From: Blautia schinkii DSM 10518
GTDB lineage: Bacteria > Bacillota > Clostridia > Lachnospirales > Lachnospiraceae
Direction: 5' to 3'
Length of the DNA stretch: 64,000 bases
Assembly: GCA_000702025.1 (NCBI GenBank)
Contig: KL370850.1
Coordinates: 100,359 to 164,358, forward strand
Part shown: piece after piece, positions 59,794-64,000 of the stretch
Numbering within the stretch: position 1 is the stretch's first letter
Layout of the letters: the number at the start of each line of letters is the position of its first letter
Translations under genes and position numbers: made by a program
Notes under the pieces: generated by a model
Database searches by the model: none
Told to the model about the DNA's origin: nothing
What the model saw: only the letters and a program-made list of their open reading frames with translations

Positions 59794-60675
59794 TTACCTT
59801 CCTATGGAACTGTTATGAATATGCCCGCTTTCCACTGGTATCCATATCTGGCTCAGATAGTCCTTATCATAGGAGTTTCCGATGCTGTACCATTCCAGTT
59901 CCGGGCAATCCGCATGTTCAAACGGATATTTCACCAGCCACTCTTCCTGCAGGTATTTCCACCCGTTTTGAATCGCCTGGGGCACAGGTCCCCGGCAGTC
60001 AAATACTGCCCATGTGGCTTTGGGAATCCAGACTTCACTGTATCCGTCCGGTAAAGGTTTGTCCGAAATTACCATAATTGAATATTCTATTTCCTTTGCA
60101 CTGATTTCCCAATAGCGGTACAGGCCAAATAGACCTTTCGGTTTCCCCGTATCAATTGAAATCAGCTCCGAGAAAACACCGGAGTTTTGGCAGTCGCTCC
60201 AAAATTCAGGTATTTTTAAATGCTGCTGCCCATTGACACAGCGGATACTTTTGCCAATCAGCCTGAATGCGGGAATCTCCTCCAGCCTCCAGGAATATTG
60301 CTGCTTCGTTAATATCTGCATTTTCGGCACAACCCGTAACTTCCGGTCCCCGCATCTGGCCTCTTTTGGCGTGAGTCCGTGAAATTGCTGGAACGCCTTT
60401 GTAAAGGATGTGGGCGAATCGTACCCGTATTGATAGCTGATATCAACTACCCTTTTATCCGTACTTTTCAAGTCATAACCCGCCAATGTAAGTTTTCTTG
60501 AACGAACATACTCTGAAAAGCTGATACCATTCATATAAGAAAATACCTTTTGAAAAAAGTCGAAGGAACACCCCGCAAGCTCTGCAATTTCCTGATGGTC
60601 GATGGGCTCCTGTTTCCTCTGCAGATGATTTTCTACATAATCAATAATCCTCTGTAATTTCTCATTCCAGTCCAC
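59794..60675 (-). CDS. AraC-family regulator with GyrI-like effector domain
   Basis: 293 residues. The N-terminal AraC HTH (about residues 10-108) contains IDHQEIAELAGCSFDFFQKV and DISYQYGYDSPTSFTKAFQQ. The C-terminal part (about 130-290) is a GyrI-like/bacterial-effector small-molecule-binding domain: IPAFRLIGKSIRC and EIEYSIMVISDKPLPDGYSE, then IPKATWAVFDCRGPVPQAIQ. Such proteins (Rob/SoxS-like or BmrR-like effector fold) respond to drugs or lipophilic compounds. Translation starts at a GTG (60675) with GGAG seven bases upstream. It likely regulates itself and nearby genes; the divergent HxlR gene is a candidate. Confidence 0.93.
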   Translation of the reverse strand: MDWNEKLQRIIDYVENHLQRKQEPIDHQEIAELAGCSFDFFQKVFSYMNGISFSEYVRSRKLTLAGYDLKSTDKRVVDISYQYGYDSPTSFTKAFQQFHGLTPKEARCGDRKLRVVPKMQILTKQQYSWRLEEIPAFRLIGKSIRCVNGQQHLKIPEFWSDCQNSGVFSELISIDTGKPKGLFGLYRYWEISAKEIEYSIMVISDKPLPDGYSEVWIPKATWAVFDCRGPVPQAIQNGWKYLQEEWLVKYPFEHADCPELEWYSIGNSYDKDYLSQIWIPVESGHIHNSSIGR

Positions 60676-60850
60676 ATTTCTGCTCCTTTCTTATTACCGT
60701 CTCATTATAACTGATTCGGCAGTATGTGTCCTCTCTTTTGAGGTACTGGTTGGATAGGTTGTGTATGCATATTTTAACATTTACTTTTATCAAGTTCAGC
60801 AGGGGAATGCTTCCAATAAATAATTCGTTGATATAGATTTTCTTTCGACG

Positions 60851-60864
60851 TTATGCTAACATAA
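60851..60864. promoter_or_regulatory. Operator-like inverted repeat upstream of hxlR-type gene
   Basis: TTATG-CTAA-CATAA, a perfect 5-bp dyad with 4-base centre, 45 bp before the HxlR start codon, compatible with autoregulation by a winged-helix dimer. Confidence 0.45.
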
Positions 60865-60908
60865 GATAATCAAACAGACCATTGCAATCATGAAAGGAGT
60901 ACCGCCGG

Positions 60909-61265
60909 ATGAAAATGCGCAGTGATTACACTTGTCCGCTGGAAATGACCCATGATATCATCAGAGGGAAATGGAAACCGCTGATTTTATGGCAGCTTAG
61001 CAAGGGGGAATGTTCTCCCTCTGCATTAAAAAAATCCATACAGGGAATCAGCCAAAAAATGTTAATACAGCATCTCAACGAACTCTTAGACTGTGGGGTG
61101 ATTGAGAAAACATCCCATGAGGGGTACCCTTTAAAAACCAGCTATTTTCTTACTGAACGCGGAAAGAAGATATTCGAAGCCGTTTCCATTATGCAAAGCG
61201 TGGGAATCGAGATGATGCTTGAGGACAACAGGGAAGATTTCTTAAAGGATAAGGGACTTTTATAG
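60909..61265 (+). CDS. HxlR-family winged-helix transcriptional regulator
   Basis: 118 residues. Family motifs are complete: CPLEMTHDIIRGKWKPLILW at the N-terminus, then QKMLIQHLNELLDCGVIEK as the recognition-helix region and TSYFLTERGKKIFEAV as the wing. Members sense reactive or electrophilic compounds, often through the N-terminal Cys seen here at residue 8. GGAG precedes the ATG by 9 bases. It lies 79 bp before a PNPOx-fold gene with its own promoter, a common arrangement in which the regulator controls the flavoprotein-like partner. Confidence 0.94.
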   Translation: MKMRSDYTCPLEMTHDIIRGKWKPLILWQLSKGECSPSALKKSIQGISQKMLIQHLNELLDCGVIEKTSHEGYPLKTSYFLTERGKKIFEAVSIMQSVGIEMMLEDNREDFLKDKGLL

Positions 61266-61283
61266 TTACAAAAAAGTGTGTAA

Positions 61284-61312
61284 TTTACCATACACTCCAT
61301 TTGGCTTATAAT
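61284..61312 (+). promoter_or_regulatory. Promoter of the PNPOx-fold gene
   Basis: TTTACC, a 17-bp spacer and a perfect TATAAT. The -35 lies within GTGTGTAA-TTTA-CCATACAC, an imperfect dyad that may be an HxlR operator. Confidence 0.7.
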
Positions 61313-61344
61313 AAAGGACAAGATAAAAACCTGGAGGTACGGAA

Positions 61345-61764
61345 ATGATAGATGCACAAAATACAATCGGAAACTTAATAGATAAGCAAAATGTAGCATT
61401 CATAAGTTCTATGGATGAAAACGGATATCCCAACACAAAAGCCATGCTGCCCCCGCGGAAAAGGGAAGGACTAAAGGTTTTCTACTTTACTACAAATACC
61501 TCTTCCATGCGTGTAAGCCAGTACCGGAATAATCCCCGGGCCTGCATTTATTTTTGTGACAGGAGATTTTTCAGAGGCGCTATGCTCATTGGCACAATGG
61601 AGGTGTTGGAGGACAGCGTTTACAAAGAAATGATCTGGCAGGAGGGTGACACCATGTACTATCCCCAAGGCGTCACCGACCCGGATTATTGTGTGCTGCG
61701 TTTTACCGCCAAAGAGGGCAGATATTACAGTAACTTCAGTTCTGAAAATTTTGATGTTGTTTAA
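61345..61764 (+). CDS. Pyridoxamine 5'-phosphate oxidase-fold protein
   Basis: 139 residues of the split-barrel flavin-binding PNPOx/general-stress family. Visible are NLIDKQNVAFISSMDENGYP, then KVFYFTTNTSSMRVSQYRNN with ACIYFCD, and the last beta strands YCVLRFTAKEGRYYSNFSSE. The GGAGGTACGGAA site precedes the ATG. Its last codons merge with the relic repeat copy B: the TAA stop lies inside the repeat, so the extreme C-terminus may have been rewritten by that insertion. Likely a flavin- or F420-type reductase under HxlR control. Confidence 0.9.
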   Translation: MIDAQNTIGNLIDKQNVAFISSMDENGYPNTKAMLPPRKREGLKVFYFTTNTSSMRVSQYRNNPRACIYFCDRRFFRGAMLIGTMEVLEDSVYKEMIWQEGDTMYYPQGVTDPDYCVLRFTAKEGRYYSNFSSENFDVV

Positions 61765-61838
61765 ATCCACGCTCGGTAATTTCACAGAGTACGACTTTTA
61801 TGGCTGCGTGTCTTGACCTCATGTCAGTGGGGATACCG
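61757..61838 (-). repeat. 80-bp relic repeat, copy B
   Basis: Inverted copy of 54976-55058. On the minus strand it reads GIPTDMRSRHAAIKVVLCEI in frame. Next to it (61887-61909) is a hairpin CTC-CCAC-TTCTACAG-GTGG-CGAG reminiscent of IS200/IS605 ends; the whole 61757-61918 stretch may be an insertion-sequence remnant. Confidence 0.65.
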
Positions 61839-61918
61839 ATTTCTCTCCGCCCACTACTGCCGTTAATCTTGTTTTAGGTGATTCATCTCGCCACCTGTAG
61901 AAGTGGGAGAATTCTCAC

Positions 61919-62338
61919 TTATTTAGTTAAATAACCGTATTTTCCTGAATCTCGAATACCGTATATCTCATTCACACTATAAGGCAGCGCATCCAGTGAC
62001 TCTCTTGTCACAATCACATAGTAATTGTCTGTCTTTTGTATTTCTTCAGCAAAATCTGTCGAAGTAACAAAGGGATTCCCTTCATCTATAAAAATAATGC
62101 TATTGTGAAGTACCGATAGCTGCATCTTCCAGTTTCTACCAGACAATACAGCACAGGTCCTGCTACACTGAAGCTCAATTCCACTATCAACCCCATTTTC
62201 ATAAAAATCTTGTATCATGTCAACCAATGCTGTCTTACCTGTGGCGCTGTCACCGCGTATAACGGTAATGTTCCTCTTGATTTCAAAATCATATTTTATT
62301 TTATTGTTTTGGACTATTATTCTGTACTTACCTTTCAT
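61919..62338 (-). CDS. Small P-loop ATPase, probably C-terminally truncated
   Basis: 139 residues. The Walker A motif GDSATGKTAL is at about residue 29-38, Walker B is SIIFIDEGN near 83, and a sensor-like YVIVTRESLDALPYS follows. Related clostridial ATPases continue for many residues after ..YGIRxSGKYG, but here the frame ends after GKYGYLTK, directly at the IS605-like hairpin. Truncation by an inserted element is therefore likely. It starts 8 bp after the DUF4869-like gene, with AGGTGAG upstream; the two are regularly paired in Clostridia, function unknown. The partner is also damaged, so the module is probably dead. Confidence 0.65.
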   Translation of the reverse strand: MKGKYRIIVQNNKIKYDFEIKRNITVIRGDSATGKTALVDMIQDFYENGVDSGIELQCSRTCAVLSGRNWKMQLSVLHNSIIFIDEGNPFVTSTDFAEEIQKTDNYYVIVTRESLDALPYSVNEIYGIRDSGKYGYLTK

Positions 62339-62346
62339 GCTCTCAC

Positions 62347-62632
62347 CTATACATACATTCCGGCTATTGGAATTAAGTCTTTCATGTTATGCACAACCTG
62401 TCCCGTATTCAGAATTTTAATTTCAAATTCCCCTTTTCCAAAATCCATAAGATGCCGGAGGTTAATGGTAACTTCCCGTTCTGCTGCAAGTTTCAAAATC
62501 CATTTTGCACAGTTATCACCACAAGTTGACGCATTGAATATCTTATCAGGCACATTCGCGATGAGTATCAATGTCTTCACTCCCCCTGAGAGACTGACAG
62601 GCGGGATCATCCCCATAGAAAATATTCAGCAT
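62347..62632 (-). pseudogene. DUF4869-like gene with internal deletion and frameshift
   Basis: The start at 62632 (GGAAGGGATGG upstream) encodes MLNIFYGDDP, a normal N-terminus of this family. Seven or eight codons later the frame shifts; the remaining C-terminal part continues in another frame from PPVSLSGGVKTLILIANVPD to the end, including NASTCGDNCAKWILK. Compared with complete relatives about half of the protein is missing between the two pieces. It lies 8 bp before the small ATPase gene, its usual partner. The family name is from memory and should be treated as probable. Confidence 0.6.
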
Positions 62633-62863
62633 ATGTTACCATCCCTTCCAAGTTTACTAGATTTTCTGTATTATCTAGTATACCCTGTATTTTCCCCAAT
62701 CACAATACCCTTGTGCCCTAACATTTCGATAAAAATAAAGTTTTTCCATAATAAAGCACACAGATATGATTTCATATCTCTAATTATGTGATATACTTAA
62801 TTAAACATTACGAAATATTATTATAGCAGCCTTAAAATAAGCGTCGAGAGGTAGGTAATTGAT

Positions 62864-63346
62864 ATGGAAATAACCGGTCTATCCAAAAAATATAATGTTC
62901 TAAGATTAGATAAAAATGATGTCGATATACTATATGAAATGATGAGCAAAAATCATATCTTCTATGAATATCATCCCCCTTTCATTACAAAGGAAAGCAT
63001 ATTGGATGATATGGTTGTCTTGCCGCCCGGAAAGAAAAGTGCTGATAAATTTTATATTGGATTTTTTAAAAATGCATCTTTGGTTGCAGTCATGGATTTA
63101 ATTCTTGATTATCCAACTAAAGACATTGCTTTTATCGGATTATTTATGATGAACACACAGTACCAGAACCAAGGTGTCGGAACAGAAATCATCTGCGATG
63201 TAAAGCAATATTTGAAATCATCAGGCTGTAAAGAAATTCAGTTGGGCGTTGACAAAGGCAATCCGCAAAGTTACTCTTTCTGGACAAAGAATAACTTTGT
63301 TACGATTGACGAAAAAGAATATATTCGTATGAGGCTTATACTATAG
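62864..63346 (+). CDS. GNAT-family N-acetyltransferase
   Basis: 160 residues with the full GNAT core: beta4 IGFFKNASLVAVMDLILDYP, motif A FIGLFMMNTQYQNQGVGTEI (acetyl-CoA pyrophosphate loop QNQGVG), then EIQLGVDKGNPQSYSFWTKN (motif B) ending in YIRMRLIL. GAGAGG precedes the ATG by about 11 bases. A cytosolic acetyltransferase; the substrate is unknown. It has no obvious partner, being flanked by the damaged ATPase module and an unknown gene. Confidence 0.92.
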   Translation: MEITGLSKKYNVLRLDKNDVDILYEMMSKNHIFYEYHPPFITKESILDDMVVLPPGKKSADKFYIGFFKNASLVAVMDLILDYPTKDIAFIGLFMMNTQYQNQGVGTEIICDVKQYLKSSGCKEIQLGVDKGNPQSYSFWTKNNFVTIDEKEYIRMRLIL

Positions 63347-63358
63347 CTGAAACTATAG

Positions 63359-64000
63359 TCATAATCCAGCACCCTCAGGATAAGACATTTCATAGATACG
63401 AACAGCGGCTTTCCCGCTGGGTCTGTTCCAATTATAAACGTTTTCATCCACTGTTATAAAACAATAATTGCCAGCATCGTTTTGATATACATCATAAATT
63501 CCTCCCTTCAGCTTATGCCTGGAAAGTAACTGAAGTGCCGGATTTAAGACGATAACCGTGGATGCTCCGCTGATTAAAATAATATTTTTCCTTCGATCAA
63601 TTACAATTGCATTTCCGTTTACAGGCGCAGCACAGCGGGATACTTTATGACTGCCCAGGTGACAAGAGCATCCGTTGAAATAAATTGTATCATTTTCCGT
63701 TGAATAGACGAATCGGTCATTCATATGCTCCTGCTCTTTATAGGTGGTAAATTCCTCCTCGCGCAATAAATTCAGATTTTCGTCAAAAAAGCGGATATTG
63801 TTTCCTATTTTGCCGGTATGTCCATAATAGATTTTCTGGGTTACCAAGACAATCTGTTTTTCAACAATCTGCAGGGAAACCTGACCAAACCCCCAAAACC
63901 ATTCCTGTCCTTCATCTGACTCGTACAGATAGGCCTGGCATTCCGTCTGATCCAACTGTTTTTTCACTAAAGCAGGGACACGCTCAGGCAGAGATCTTTC
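63359..64000 (-). CDS. Protein of unknown function, 5' end outside the window
   Basis: The reading frame is open to the right edge. A GTG at 63967 could be a start, but the residues before it (ERSLPERVPALVKKQLDQT) look coding and no ribosome site precedes the GTG, so the gene likely begins beyond the window. The visible part (about 213 residues) is beta-rich with repeated segments such as NIRFFDENLNLLREEEF, NAIVIDRRKNIILISG and NPALQLLSRHKLKGGIYDVY. This suggests a beta-propeller-like protein. Cys pairs occur in FNGCSCHLGSHKVSRC. No family was recognised. Confidence 0.5.
   Translation of the reverse strand, partial: ERSLPERVPALVKKQLDQTECQAYLYESDEGQEWFWGFGQVSLQIVEKQIVLVTQKIYYGHTGKIGNNIRFFDENLNLLREEEFTTYKEQEHMNDRFVYSTENDTIYFNGCSCHLGSHKVSRCAAPVNGNAIVIDRRKNIILISGASTVIVLNPALQLLSRHKLKGGIYDVYQNDAGNYCFITVDENVYNWNRPSGKAAVRIYEMSYPEGAGL

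Overview
The window looks like chromosome of a Gram-positive anaerobe of the class Clostridia, most likely a Lachnospiraceae gut bacterium. This is inferred from strong AGGAGG ribosome sites, moderate GC, a B12-dependent class II ribonucleotide reductase, BspA-type leucine-rich-repeat surface proteins, DUF975/CmpB membrane proteins and AgrC/AgrA-like signalling. Most genes lie on the minus strand. No rRNA, tRNA, CRISPR array or prophage was seen.

Layout. 0-20 kb is mostly housekeeping: a sensor kinase cut by the left edge with its sugar-binding lipoprotein, an RluA pseudouridine synthase, a fused membrane protein, an AGCS amino-acid symporter behind a structured leader, two acyltransferases, a large hybrid sensor kinase, a threonine aldolase, a tocopherol-cyclase-like protein overlapping a Rieske/FAD oxidoreductase, an aldo/keto reductase with ferredoxin clusters, a KamA-type radical SAM enzyme, and NrdJ with a convincing pair of NrdR boxes.

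19.7-34.5 kb is the most unusual part and reads as one surface-remodelling locus on the minus strand. Its order is: unknown protein, LytTR response regulator, histidine kinase 2, histidine kinase 1, terminator, a 17-codon ORF, YfhO-family membrane protein, then three secreted leucine-rich-repeat proteins. Kinase 2 is frameshifted at an 11-G tract, the typical form of a phase-variable ON/OFF switch. The two kinases have almost identical C-terminal halves but divergent membrane sensors, and a response-regulator tail remains between them, so a regulator-kinase unit was duplicated and partly deleted. yfhO and the largest repeat-protein gene share a promoter module in which 12-bp direct repeats 21 bp apart abut the -10 box. 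This is the spacing expected for a LytTR regulator.

35-55 kb is mainly a nucleoside scavenging region: DeoD, two SAH/adenosine-deaminase-like amidohydrolases, a PfkB kinase, a nucleoside hydrolase, a BMP/NupNOPQ-type ABC importer headed by an ADP-ribosylglycohydrolase, uridine phosphorylase, small DMT transporters and two Crp/Fnr regulators with GAC-N4-GTC operators near them. Import, N-glycosidic cleavage, deamination and ribose phosphorylation are thus encoded together. Between 52.8 and 53.5 kb lie two oppositely oriented palindromic elements of about 270 bp. Their cores are conserved, but their long arms differ in sequence while each remains self-complementary.

55-64 kb is an accessory patchwork of small genes (AraC coupled to ClpP, a DUF1905/C39-like fusion, PEBP, DUF2000, HxlR with a PNPOx protein) with an inverted 80-bp relic repeat, a truncated ATPase and an internally deleted DUF4869-like gene. 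The right edge cuts a gene of unknown function.
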